This document shows, piece by piece, positions 56,668-64,000 of a stretch of DNA of 64,000 bases (position 1 is the stretch's first letter; every line of letters starts with the position of its first letter). The position numbers were made by a program, and so were the translations under genes. This DNA is from Nitrobacteraceae bacterium AZCC 1564 (GTDB lineage Bacteria > Pseudomonadota > Alphaproteobacteria > Rhizobiales > Xanthobacteraceae): the NCBI GenBank assembly GCA_036924835.1, contig JBAGRR010000001.1, positions 496,001-560,000 on the forward strand, written 5' to 3'. The notes below the pieces were generated by a model that worked only from the letters and a program-made list of their open reading frames with translations, did no database searches and had not been told where the DNA came from.

Positions 56668-57133
56668 CATCATCTCCTTCAGGCAAAGCTCAATCTATTG
56701 TCTTACAGGCGAGCTGGCGAGGAGAGAAGACGTAAGTGCCCGAATGTGATCTTCGCTGCCGATCATCCCTCACGGGCTTGATCAGTATAAGTTTTTTGAA
56801 CTTGTCACTGAATTGTTACTATGACCTGGATGGGGACCAGGCAAATGGATCGAACTCCACGCCTGATTCGCAATGGAACCTGCATGACGCGCGAAACCCG
56901 CAGGATGCCGTAGATGAATCCGCGCTGGCCATGTGAATTGTAAGAAGCTCAACCCTCTTCATTAGCGTCGGCGGCCATCGAAGTCGTTATGCAACCGAGC
57001 TACCCCTCAATCATTTCTCGCACGATTCGCGCCAATGCTTTTGCTCTTTAGCGCGCTTGATCCCAATCGCCGTTCGCTTGTCATTGATATATTACGAATA
57101 TATGCTTGGGATTATCGTAACTGGTTGAAATTT
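56668..57133. other. Gap between the RND operon and GntR gene, nothing recognised
   Basis: 466 bases of divergent intergenic sequence that must hold both promoters. AT-rich patches occur at ~56785-56820 and ~57085-57135. No clear operator for the GntR protein could be picked out. Confidence 0.35.
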
Positions 57134-57829
57134 ATGAGTCGCGGATTGAAATCAAAGAAAGCTTCGGGGCGCAAAAAGCAAGCCGCTCGCGATGATGGGA
57201 CGCTGACGGACCGCGCCTATCACGAACTCGAAGAAATGATCGTCACCCTGCAGTTGCCTCCTGGCACTGTGTTATCCGAACAGACACTGGCGCAGAAACT
57301 GAAAATCGGGCGCACGCCTATTCGGGAGGCGCTCCAACGCCTCGCGCGAGATGGCCTCGTGGTCATCATGCCGAGGCGCGGCATCATGGTCTCCGAAATC
57401 AATCTCAAACTTCAGTTGCGACTGCTTGAGGTCCGGCGGGAGTTGGAGCGCCTCATGGCGAAGCTTGCGGCCGAACGCGCAACCCCTGAAGAGCGTCAGG
57501 AATTTGCGGAAATCGCAGCTGGAATGATCGAGGCGGCAGAGAAATCGGACGACATCGAGTTCATGCGTCTCGACCAGCGCTTCAACTTTTTGATTGCCAC
57601 GACCGCCCGCAACGAGTTTGCGCGGCGCTCAATGGGGCTGATGAACGCACTTTCCCGGCGCTTCTGGTATCAGCACTACCAGGAAGTCGCGGATCTACCG
57701 TTGGCTGCAAAACTGCACGCCGCTGTCGCAGAGGCCGTAGCCGAAAAAAAGCCTAAGATCGCGGCATCTGCGTCAGACAGGCTGATCGACTATATTGAGG
57801 ACTTTGCCCGGAAGACGATCGATACTTGA
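57134..57829 (+). CDS. GntR-family regulator, FadR/FCD subfamily
   Basis: 231 aa from ATG 57134; the frame extends upstream but without a ribosome-binding site, and the upstream part is AT-rich. A Lys-rich N-terminus is followed by the winged helix (LTDRAYHELEEMIVTLQLPP, LKIGRTPIREALQRLARDGL) and the all-helical FCD effector domain (EVRRELERLMAKLAAERATP, FMRLDQRFNFLIATTARNEF). The FCD domains of this subfamily bind small carboxylates with a metal. It converges on the end of the ABC importer/dehydrogenase operon with 7 bp between stops, which makes that operon a likely but unproven target. Confidence 0.9.
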   Translation: MSRGLKSKKASGRKKQAARDDGTLTDRAYHELEEMIVTLQLPPGTVLSEQTLAQKLKIGRTPIREALQRLARDGLVVIMPRRGIMVSEINLKLQLRLLEVRRELERLMAKLAAERATPEERQEFAEIAAGMIEAAEKSDDIEFMRLDQRFNFLIATTARNEFARRSMGLMNALSRRFWYQHYQEVADLPLAAKLHAAVAEAVAEKKPKIAASASDRLIDYIEDFARKTIDT

Positions 57830-57836
57830 GGTCGTT

Positions 57837-58949
57837 TCAATCGAATATCACAACGCTTCGAATGGTCTCACCGCGCTTGAGTGCATCAAATCCCTCATTG
57901 ATGTCATCAAGGCGAATGCGGCGGGAGATCAGATCGTCAAGCACAAGCGCCCCATCAAGGTAAGCACGCGCCAGCAATGGAAAGTCGCGGCGCGGGCGCG
58001 CGTTGCCGTAGCTGACGCGACGGATGCGCTTCTCCTGCATCAACGATCCCCAGCGAAACAAGACATCCTGCTGCACGTCCACTTTCCCGAGCCAGATGAC
58101 CTGTCCACCAGGACGAACAGCTTCTGTCGTGACCCGGAATGCTTTTGGACTGCCAGCAGACTCGATGACGACATCCGCGCCGCGACCGTTGGTCTCGCGC
58201 CGGGCGACGTCGACGGGATCATCGATGGATGCATTGACCCCATGTGTTGCTCCCACCTTGCCTGCGATGGCAAGTTTAGCTGCATCCAGATCGACCGCGA
58301 TGATCGCGCCTGCGCCTGCGAGCCGCGCTCCCTGAACGGCAGCCAGCCCTACCGCGCCGCAGCCGATCACCATCACTGTGTCACCATGCGCGATGGCGCC
58401 AAGATTGAGCGCTGCACCGACCCCCGTCATGACGCCGCAGCCAATCAGACACGCGCGGTCAAAGGGCATTTCCTTCGGCACGACGATCGCCTGCTGGTCC
58501 GGAACGATGCAGTATTCGCCGAACGAGCCCAGGTACATCAGATGTTGAAGATCACGGCCGTCTGCGAGCTGGCCCCTACTCTCGCCGTCGAACGCACGCG
58601 CCTTCGGACCTTCGCCGAGATACTCCTCACACAAGATCGGCAGATCGCGATCGCAATAGAAGCAGTGACCGCAATGAGGATTCCACGATAGCACGACATG
58701 ATCGCCCGGCTTCACACCGCGCGCCGCTGGCCCCACGGCTTCAACAACACCAGCAGCTTCGTGCCCCAGCACAATCGGCATCGGGAAGCGCAACGATCCC
58801 TCGATCACTTCGAGATCAGTATGACACAGACCGGTAGCACAAATGCGGACCAGAACGTCCGTCGGCTTCAACACTGATGCGGTGACGGTTTCTACTGCAA
58901 GCGGCGTCTTCGCGGCATGGAGAACCGCCGCACGATACTGAAGCGGCAT
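57837..58949 (-). CDS. Zinc-dependent alcohol dehydrogenase (MDR superfamily, class III-like)
   Basis: 370-aa NAD(P)-dependent dehydrogenase. Catalytic zinc ligands lie in ATGLCHTDLEVIEG (Cys and His-Thr-Asp) and VLGHEAAGVVEAVG (GHE); the structural zinc Cys4 cluster CGHCFYCDRDLPILC is complete; the cofactor-binding loop is VIGCGAVGLAAVQG. The order and length fit glutathione-dependent formaldehyde dehydrogenase relatives and benzyl- or aryl-alcohol dehydrogenases; substrate not assignable. It is the last gene of the operon that begins with the ABC importer, directly after the DUF6166-like gene, suggesting it processes the imported compound or a product of it. Confidence 0.92.
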   Translation of the reverse strand: MPLQYRAAVLHAAKTPLAVETVTASVLKPTDVLVRICATGLCHTDLEVIEGSLRFPMPIVLGHEAAGVVEAVGPAARGVKPGDHVVLSWNPHCGHCFYCDRDLPILCEEYLGEGPKARAFDGESRGQLADGRDLQHLMYLGSFGEYCIVPDQQAIVVPKEMPFDRACLIGCGVMTGVGAALNLGAIAHGDTVMVIGCGAVGLAAVQGARLAGAGAIIAVDLDAAKLAIAGKVGATHGVNASIDDPVDVARRETNGRGADVVIESAGSPKAFRVTTEAVRPGGQVIWLGKVDVQQDVLFRWGSLMQEKRIRRVSYGNARPRRDFPLLARAYLDGALVLDDLISRRIRLDDINEGFDALKRGETIRSVVIFD

Positions 58950-59270
58950 TTATGCGACAGCCTTGCCAGAGTACCCGCCGCCGAGAGTCGTCAGCGCACT
59001 ATCAATATCAGCCGACGTCATTTCCCATTCATTGTCGAAGTTGGCAACCACGGCCTGCATAAACGGCTCGACCAGAGCTTTCGCGGAAGCAGCGTCCGCG
59101 AGATGATCGGTCAGCAAGGCTAGCGCGAGCTGTCGCGGCTCCGGCCCCTCATAGCTCCATTCAAAGCCGTTCTTGGTGAACTCCGTCACATCCGTACGTG
59201 GATTCAGCGGCGCGCCGTCCACGGACACTTTCACCCCGTCGATCGTTCGGTCACCGACATAGCGTTTCAT
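58950..59270 (-). CDS. Small DUF6166-like protein
   Basis: 106 aa from ATG 59270 (ribosome-binding site GGAGAGAATAGC). Sequence begins MKRYVGDRTIDGVKVSVDG and continues FEWSYEGPEPRQLALALLTD, a pattern I recall from DUF6166 proteins; assignment is from memory and moderate. No signal peptide or membrane segment; mixed alpha/beta composition. No function known. It lies inside the operon between livF (44-bp gap) and the alcohol dehydrogenase (adjacent), so it is probably co-transcribed, but a role in that pathway is only guessed. Confidence 0.7.
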   Translation of the reverse strand: MKRYVGDRTIDGVKVSVDGAPLNPRTDVTEFTKNGFEWSYEGPEPRQLALALLTDHLADAASAKALVEPFMQAVVANFDNEWEMTSADIDSALTTLGGGYSGKAVA

Positions 59271-59314
59271 GCTATTCTCTCCATGTTTTCGCCGCGCTGT
59301 GGCCGATCGACCGA

Positions 59315-60037
59315 TCAATGGGCGACTTCAACCTCACCTGCGATCACCCGCATGACATCGCGATCGCGACGCGCCTCAGCCAATGTGCCGGAGAACATCA
59401 ACTCCCCACGCTCAAGCACATAGAGGCGATCGACGTAATCGGGAATGTGATGGACGTTTGACTCCGCCATCAACACTCCCTTGCCCATAGCTCGGATCGA
59501 AGCCACCCCTTCGGCAATCAGCGGAATGATGGCAGGCGACAAACCCTCAAATGGCTCATCGAGCAGCAGCAGTTTTGGATCGAGCGTCAGCGCGCGTGCA
59601 ATCGACACCATCTTCCGCTCCCCGCCCGACAGCTCCGCGCCACCCCGCGTGAGGTATTTCCGGAGCTTGGGGAACACCTTGTAGGCTTCCTCGATCCTTT
59701 CCTCCGCCGGACGCCCACTCGGCCGCGTCCACGTCGAAAGTTCGATGTTCTCCTCCACCGTAAGATCCGCATAGACTTCGGACTCCTCCGGGGAATAGCC
59801 GATGCCGCTCTGCGCGATCTTCCACGTCGGCAGTTTCGTCAGATCGACCTCATCGAAAGTAATGTCGCCGGAGAGCGGACGCCGGTAGCCCATGATGCTG
59901 CGGAACGTCGTGGTTTTGCCTGCACCATTGCGGCCGACCAGGCAGACGAGTTCGCCAGCAGCGACCGACACGCTTATGCCGTTCAGAATTCGGCTGCCCT
60001 GAATATCCACTTTCAGGTTGGAGAGCTTGAGCATCAC
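59315..60037 (-). CDS. livF: Branched-chain-amino-acid-type ABC transporter ATPase LivF
   Basis: 240-aa ATPase of a HAAT-family importer. Walker A GRNGAGKTT, Q-loop region, signature ELSGGERKMVSIARAL, Walker B LLLLDEPFEGL and an H-loop-like position AESNVHHIPDYVDR (Asn-Val-His-His). Shorter than LivG and without the C-terminal extension, as expected for LivF. Start overlaps the livG stop by 4 bp, showing translational coupling. Confidence 0.94.
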   Translation of the reverse strand: MMLKLSNLKVDIQGSRILNGISVSVAAGELVCLVGRNGAGKTTTFRSIMGYRRPLSGDITFDEVDLTKLPTWKIAQSGIGYSPEESEVYADLTVEENIELSTWTRPSGRPAEERIEEAYKVFPKLRKYLTRGGAELSGGERKMVSIARALTLDPKLLLLDEPFEGLSPAIIPLIAEGVASIRAMGKGVLMAESNVHHIPDYVDRLYVLERGELMFSGTLAEARRDRDVMRVIAGEVEVAH

Positions 60038-60834
60038 GAGGCCCTTCTCATCGCCGTCGGACGGCTGCCCACCACTGCAGAGATCATCGCCGGATCGGCA
60101 AAGAACTGCTCGGACGGCATATCGGCCAGCAGCGTGCCTTCCTGTAGCGCGACGATGCGATGGGAATAGCGGGCGACGAGATCCATATCGTGTTCAACCT
60201 GAACAATCGCGCGCACACCTGCTGTCTTCGCCGCTGCAACCAACACCTCCATGATCGCATGCTTGTCGCCTGTCGACACACCACTGGTTGGCTCGTCGAG
60301 CAGAATGACCTGAGGCTTGAGTGCAAAAGCACTGGCGATATCGAGTAGCTTCTTCTCGCCCTGCGACAGGGTCGATGCGACTGTGTCAAGCTTGGCGCGT
60401 AGCCCCAGGACCTCCGCCACGCGCTCGGATTCCGCCTGAAGCTCACGATCCTTCGTCAGAGAACGGAAAGGATTGGCGATGCGGCGCAGGCGGGATGCCA
60501 CTGCGACAGCCAGCGTCTCGCGCACTGTCAGCGCGGGAAAGACATTCACGAGTTGAAAGGCACGTGACATCCCACGCCGCGCGAGTTCGACAGGCCCCAC
60601 TCCCGCGATGTCGCGGCCGAGGAAACGCACCTCCCCGACAGTTGGCCGCAATAGCCCAGTGACAACGTTCACCAATGTCGTCTTACCAGCGCCATTCGGC
60701 CCTACGATGGAGATGAATTCACCGTCCGACACACTGAACGAGATATCGTGCAGCGCGCGATAGTGACCGTAATACTTGGATACGCCGATGGTCTGAAACA
60801 GTGTCTCTCTTCCCGAGGATGCCGATGTCTGCAT
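60034..60834 (-). CDS. livG: Branched-chain-amino-acid-type ABC transporter ATPase LivG
   Basis: 266 aa; the start codon at 60834 overlaps the livM stop as ATGA, which settles the start although a much longer frame runs through livM. Walker A GPNGAGKTT, signature TLSQGEKKLLDIASAF, Walker B VILLDEPTSGV, H-loop QVEHDMDLVARYSHRIVALQ, and the LivG-type C-terminal tail. Partner of LivF in driving import through LivH and LivM. Confidence 0.95.
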   Translation of the reverse strand: MQTSASSGRETLFQTIGVSKYYGHYRALHDISFSVSDGEFISIVGPNGAGKTTLVNVVTGLLRPTVGEVRFLGRDIAGVGPVELARRGMSRAFQLVNVFPALTVRETLAVAVASRLRRIANPFRSLTKDRELQAESERVAEVLGLRAKLDTVASTLSQGEKKLLDIASAFALKPQVILLDEPTSGVSTGDKHAIMEVLVAAAKTAGVRAIVQVEHDMDLVARYSHRIVALQEGTLLADMPSEQFFADPAMISAVVGSRPTAMRRAS

Positions 60835-61847
60835 CAGCGATCTCCTGCCTTGCGAGAGAAGAGCATTTCGAACGCTCCGGCCAACCCTTGCGGCAGGAAG
60901 ATAACCAGCAACACCAGCACACCACCCATCACGAAGCGCCAGTACTGCGTGATCGCCATCACAAAATCCTGCAACAGCACGAAAGCGAGCGCGCCGATCG
61001 CAGGGCCAACGAAGGTGCCACTCCCACCGAGCACCGCCATGAAAACCAGATTGCCCGAATGGGTCCAATAGGCCAGTTCGGGATCGGCAAGCCCCGTCGT
61101 GATGGCGAGAACAGTCCCGCCGACACCGCAATAGATGGCGGAGATCACAAAGGCTGCGAGCCGCATGCGGAAGATCTGAACGCCGACATAAGCGGCTTTC
61201 CCTGCATTCTCGCGGATTGCTCTCAAATGGAGACCAAACGGCGACCGGGTGATGCGCCACATCGCAATCCCGAGCATGCCGAGCAGCACCAGAACATAGT
61301 AGTAGAACGGCCCGGTGAGAAATGCGGTCTTGCCTCCGCGGACTTCCATGCCGAGCAGCAGCGGCCGCAAGACCCGCATGCCCTGATCGCCGCCGGTGAC
61401 GCTGTAAAACTTGAAAAGGAATGAGTGAAACAGCATACCGAAGGCCAGCGTCAGCATGCCGAAGAATATCCGTGTATAGCGGACACAAAGCAGGCCGATG
61501 ATCACGGCTGTGAGCGCCGAGATGACCGCGCTCGTCAATACGATGAGTTCGAAACTCAGAACGCCGAATTTCGATGTCAGTGTTGACGCCGTATAGGCGC
61601 CCACGCCGAGGAACAACGCGTGTCCGAAGGACAACAGGCCCGTAGTGCCGAACAGCAAGTTGAAGCCGAGCAAGGCAATGGCGTAGGCAAAGAACGGCAC
61701 CATCAGCAGCAACGCATAAGGCGATGCCACGAACGGCAGCAGTGCCATGACGGCGAGCAGCCCGAAGAAGACCCACAGACCATTAACGCGCGGCCACGTT
61801 CGCGGACGCGACGCTGCCACTGACAGGTTCAGGGATTGGTCGCTCAT
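60834..61847 (-). CDS. livM: Branched-chain-amino-acid-type ABC transporter permease LivM
   Basis: 337-aa inner-membrane permease with about ten hydrophobic segments (VFFGLLAVMALLPFVASPYA; ALLGFNLLFGTTGLLSFGHA). The family motif LLSFGHALFLGVGAYTAS and the coupling-helix region RAIRENAGKAAYVGVQIFRM are present. Start overlaps the livH stop by 4 bp. The substrate class (amino acids, amides, urea or aromatic acids in the wider HAAT family) cannot be fixed. Confidence 0.94.
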   Translation of the reverse strand: MSDQSLNLSVAASRPRTWPRVNGLWVFFGLLAVMALLPFVASPYALLLMVPFFAYAIALLGFNLLFGTTGLLSFGHALFLGVGAYTASTLTSKFGVLSFELIVLTSAVISALTAVIIGLLCVRYTRIFFGMLTLAFGMLFHSFLFKFYSVTGGDQGMRVLRPLLLGMEVRGGKTAFLTGPFYYYVLVLLGMLGIAMWRITRSPFGLHLRAIRENAGKAAYVGVQIFRMRLAAFVISAIYCGVGGTVLAITTGLADPELAYWTHSGNLVFMAVLGGSGTFVGPAIGALAFVLLQDFVMAITQYWRFVMGGVLVLLVIFLPQGLAGAFEMLFSRKAGDR

Positions 61848-62725
61848 GCTGTCGCCTTCCCGAACAATCCAGCGGGCCGCAGGATGAGAGCCGCCACCAC
61901 GACGAGGTAGACCGACAGAAGCTCCATCTCCGGCATGATGGAGATCGACGCTGCACGCATCAGACCAACAATCAGGGCGCCAGCCAATGCACCGCGCATG
62001 CTGCCGAGACCGCCAATCACCACGACAGCGAACGCCTCAACCACCAGTTCGACGGCCATATCCAGCGAGGCAGCGCTCGACGGCACGACGAGCGCACCCC
62101 CGACCGTGCCGAGCATGCAGCCTACCGTGAACACCAGGGCAAAGACCTTTGACGCATTGACACCGAGGCCTTCGGCCATATCGCGGTTCTCCGCGGTCGC
62201 TCGCACGATCCGTCCGGTTCTGGTGCGCTGGAGAAACAAGCCAAGCGCTACCGCAAGGACAATGCTGGCGGCAATCACGAGCAGATTGTAGGCCGGGACC
62301 TGCACGCCCATGATCTGCGTGGTGCCATAGACCATATAGGCGTTATCCATGGTGCGCGGGGTCGCGCCCCACGTGAAGCGGAAGACATCCTGAAACATCA
62401 GCAGCAGCCCGAAAGTGAGCAATAGCTGATAGCTCTCATCACGACGGTAGACTGTCCGCAGAACTCGCTCGATGGGCAGCCCGACGAGGCCGATCACGCC
62501 CCCCGCCAGGATCAGAACGGGAAAGAACAGAAAAGCCGGTAGCCCGAGCTTCACTGCGACAGCAACCGCTGTGATCCCGAAATAGGCACCGAGCGCATAG
62601 AACGATCCACATGCGAGATTGACGATTTTCTGCACGCCGAAGACGAGCTGCAGCCCCGCTGCCACCATAAACAGGATGGCAGCGTGAAATGTCCCGCCCA
62701 GGATGATGTCGACCAGTGACCGCAT
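61844..62725 (-). CDS. livH: Branched-chain-amino-acid-type ABC transporter permease LivH
   Basis: 293-aa inner-membrane permease with about eight hydrophobic segments. LivH family features: AAGLQLVFGVQKIVNLACGS near the N-terminus, coupling region RTGRIVRATAENRDMAEGLG and VVIGGLGSMRGALAGALIVG. Only 3 bp downstream of the binding-protein gene, so in the same operon. Confidence 0.94.
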   Translation of the reverse strand: MRSLVDIILGGTFHAAILFMVAAGLQLVFGVQKIVNLACGSFYALGAYFGITAVAVAVKLGLPAFLFFPVLILAGGVIGLVGLPIERVLRTVYRRDESYQLLLTFGLLLMFQDVFRFTWGATPRTMDNAYMVYGTTQIMGVQVPAYNLLVIAASIVLAVALGLFLQRTRTGRIVRATAENRDMAEGLGVNASKVFALVFTVGCMLGTVGGALVVPSSAASLDMAVELVVEAFAVVVIGGLGSMRGALAGALIVGLMRAASISIMPEMELLSVYLVVVAALILRPAGLFGKATA

Positions 62726-62728
62726 TGG

Positions 62729-64000
62729 TCAGACTGGCATCTTGGCGGTCTTGATCCACTCCCAGAAATCCACGCCCGGCGGCTTCTGGAGCTGTTCGGC
62801 GCGGAAGGTATCGATAGAGGCCAGCGTCGGGAAGTCGTACTTGTTCTTGTTTGTGGAAGGGCCTTGATAGAACACCTGCTCCGCGATCTTGTCCTTACGG
62901 AAACGCCCCTTGCCGCCGAGGCTTTCCACTTCGATCCCCGGCATCGCTTGCGCGACCTGATCGGGCGTCGGCCACTTGTTGGCCGCCTTCTGTGCAGCCT
63001 CCACACCGGCTTTGTAGCTTGCCAGCGCGAAATAAGCGCGATCGGCCTCCCAGTGCGGCGCTTCCTTGTAGCGATCCATGTAGTCCTGCACGAAGGCCTT
63101 CTGCAGCGACGACGCCTGCGGATGATCGAAGTACAACGTGTTGTGTCCGAAGATCACGCCTTCAGGCATGAACTCCTTCTTGAGCTGATTGAGTTGCCAA
63201 CCGGCTGCCGGAAGGACCACCTTCACGCCCTCGAACAACCCAGCAGCCGCGCCCTGCTTCATAAAGACCGGTAGATCGGCGAACAGCATCGACGAGAAAA
63301 TTAGGTCAGGCTTTGCGCCCTTGAGCGCAGCGATATGCGATGTGAGATCAAGCGTGCCAACCTTCGGCCATTGTTCGGCGACGAACTCCGCTTCCACACC
63401 ATAACGCGCCAGAATCTGCCGGAAGGCCTCCCAATTGTTGCGGCCATAGGAATAATCCGGGTTGATGCCCGCGACGCGTTTGAACTGTCCCTTGAAATGC
63501 TTGACCGCAAGCAGCGACGCCATAACTGCTTCGCATTCATTATCGGTTGAGCGAAACACGTAACGCGAATTCGGCATCACTTCCTTGACGCCGTCCTGCG
63601 TGGTGCCATCCCACATTACAAACAGCGACTGTTCTTCCTCGGCGACGGGTGCAACACCAAGGCTGACGCCCGTGGAGATCAATCCATGTACCGCCTCGAC
63701 TTTTTCCTGCAGCACCAGACGACGGAAGCGCTCGATCGTGTCTTTTGGATTGGTCTCTTCTTCGACGACGAGCTCAAACTTGCGCCCGGCGATTCCTCCC
63801 TCTTTATTCATGCGCTCCGCGGCCCATTGAACGGCGCGGATGCCGCACTCGCCTGCGGTTCCGGCGACGCCAGACCGCGGTGCGAGAATACCGATCTTGA
63901 ATGATTTTTCCTGGGCAATGGCGGGCGCGAATATCTGCGGTGCCATCCCTGCTGCTAGGCCGGCACCAGCCAATTTGGAAAAGGCACGACGAGTGAGCGT
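62729..64000 (-). CDS. livK: ABC transporter substrate-binding protein (LivK-like), 5' end outside the window
   Basis: Periplasmic binding protein of the HAAT family; 423 residues are visible. The frame is open to the right edge and its first residues TLTRRAFSKLAGAGLAAGMA form a twin-arginine-like export signal, so the true start is just beyond the window; an internal Leu codon is not the start. Mature part: FKIGILAPRSGVAGTAGECG, EEETNPKDTIERFRRLVLQE, FVMWDGTTQDGVKEVMPNSR, GINPDYSYGRNNWEAFRQIL. These two-lobe features resemble proteins for amides, aromatic acids or short carboxylates as well as amino acids. First gene of the visible seven-gene operon. Confidence 0.93.
   Translation of the reverse strand, partial: TLTRRAFSKLAGAGLAAGMAPQIFAPAIAQEKSFKIGILAPRSGVAGTAGECGIRAVQWAAERMNKEGGIAGRKFELVVEEETNPKDTIERFRRLVLQEKVEAVHGLISTGVSLGVAPVAEEEQSLFVMWDGTTQDGVKEVMPNSRYVFRSTDNECEAVMASLLAVKHFKGQFKRVAGINPDYSYGRNNWEAFRQILARYGVEAEFVAEQWPKVGTLDLTSHIAALKGAKPDLIFSSMLFADLPVFMKQGAAAGLFEGVKVVLPAAGWQLNQLKKEFMPEGVIFGHNTLYFDHPQASSLQKAFVQDYMDRYKEAPHWEADRAYFALASYKAGVEAAQKAANKWPTPDQVAQAMPGIEVESLGGKGRFRKDKIAEQVFYQGPSTNKNKYDFPTLASIDTFRAEQLQKPPGVDFWEWIKTAKMPV

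Noticed and set aside
56736-56936. 66-residue reading frame between the RND operon and GntR gene
   Set aside because: No ribosome-binding site or recognisable sequence; starts within the likely promoter region.
60034-61776. 580-residue fusion-like frame covering livG and most of livM
   Set aside because: The upstream 314 codons are an out-of-frame reading of livM; the ATGA overlap at 60834 gives a normal 266-residue LivG.

Overview
The window reads as chromosomal DNA of an alphaproteobacterium of the Rhizobiales, most likely the Bradyrhizobium/Afipia/Oligotropha/Rhodopseudomonas group (Nitrobacteraceae). The reasons are the high G+C coding bias, two BA14K-family proteins, a detached NDUFA12-type complex I gene beside a DUF2155 gene, a coenzyme B12-dependent ribonucleotide reductase, an RNase E with a large acidic and His-rich insert, and a HisKA_2 kinase module. 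No phage, plasmid, CRISPR, rRNA or tRNA gene was recognised.

Layout. 1-9 kb: 3' part of tyrS, a 1201-residue AsmA/YhdP-like envelope protein, a Bcp-type peroxiredoxin, an M23 murein peptidase and prfB (release factor 2, which needs a +1 frameshift). 9-20 kb: the wall and RNA block mrcA (PBP1A), amiC and rne, then an aminotransferase and a BepA-like M48 protease with TPRs. 20-27 kb: a DsbA-like oxidoreductase, aroQ, accB-accC, an overlapping three-gene signalling module (CHASE3 histidine kinase, single-domain receiver, receiver-HisKA_2 kinase) and aat. 27-32 kb: DUF2155 protein, NDUFA12, two BA14K proteins, an EamA permease. 33-43 kb: nrdJ behind a hairpin-rich leader, an unrecognised gene split by a frameshift, an M29 aminopeptidase, a lytic transglycosylase and a frameshifted outer-membrane beta-barrel gene. 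43-52 kb: a Tat-exported bicupin oxalate decarboxylase, ahpC-ahpF divergent from oxyR, a stand-alone BamA paralogue and an unknown exported protein. 52-64 kb: an RND efflux pair, a GntR regulator and a seven-gene operon coding a branched-chain-amino-acid-type ABC importer, a small DUF6166-like protein and a zinc alcohol dehydrogenase; its first gene runs off the right edge.

The most unusual content is between the genes. Ten copies of a ~167-bp bipartite element, plus one single hairpin (21 hairpins in all), sit in eight intergenic gaps. Each element is two ~76-bp imperfect palindromes bounded by CTAGTG...CACTAG and separated by a spacer that is almost always 13 bp. Arm sequences differ strongly between copies, yet pairing is kept, and the two hairpins of one element usually share the same inner-arm core. 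There are two classes with fixed order and class-specific spacers, inverted near-identical copies 51 kb apart, and decayed and recombined copies. I do not recognise this family; it is the best candidate here for an undescribed system. Secondary points are two frameshift-broken genes, a remnant of an RND pump C-terminus, the prfB recoding site and the nrdJ leader.

Functionally the window is mostly housekeeping plus envelope biogenesis (AsmA-like, PBP1A, AmiC, M23, lytic transglycosylase, BamA paralogue, M48/BepA, DsbA) and peroxide defence (Bcp, AhpC/AhpF, OxyR).
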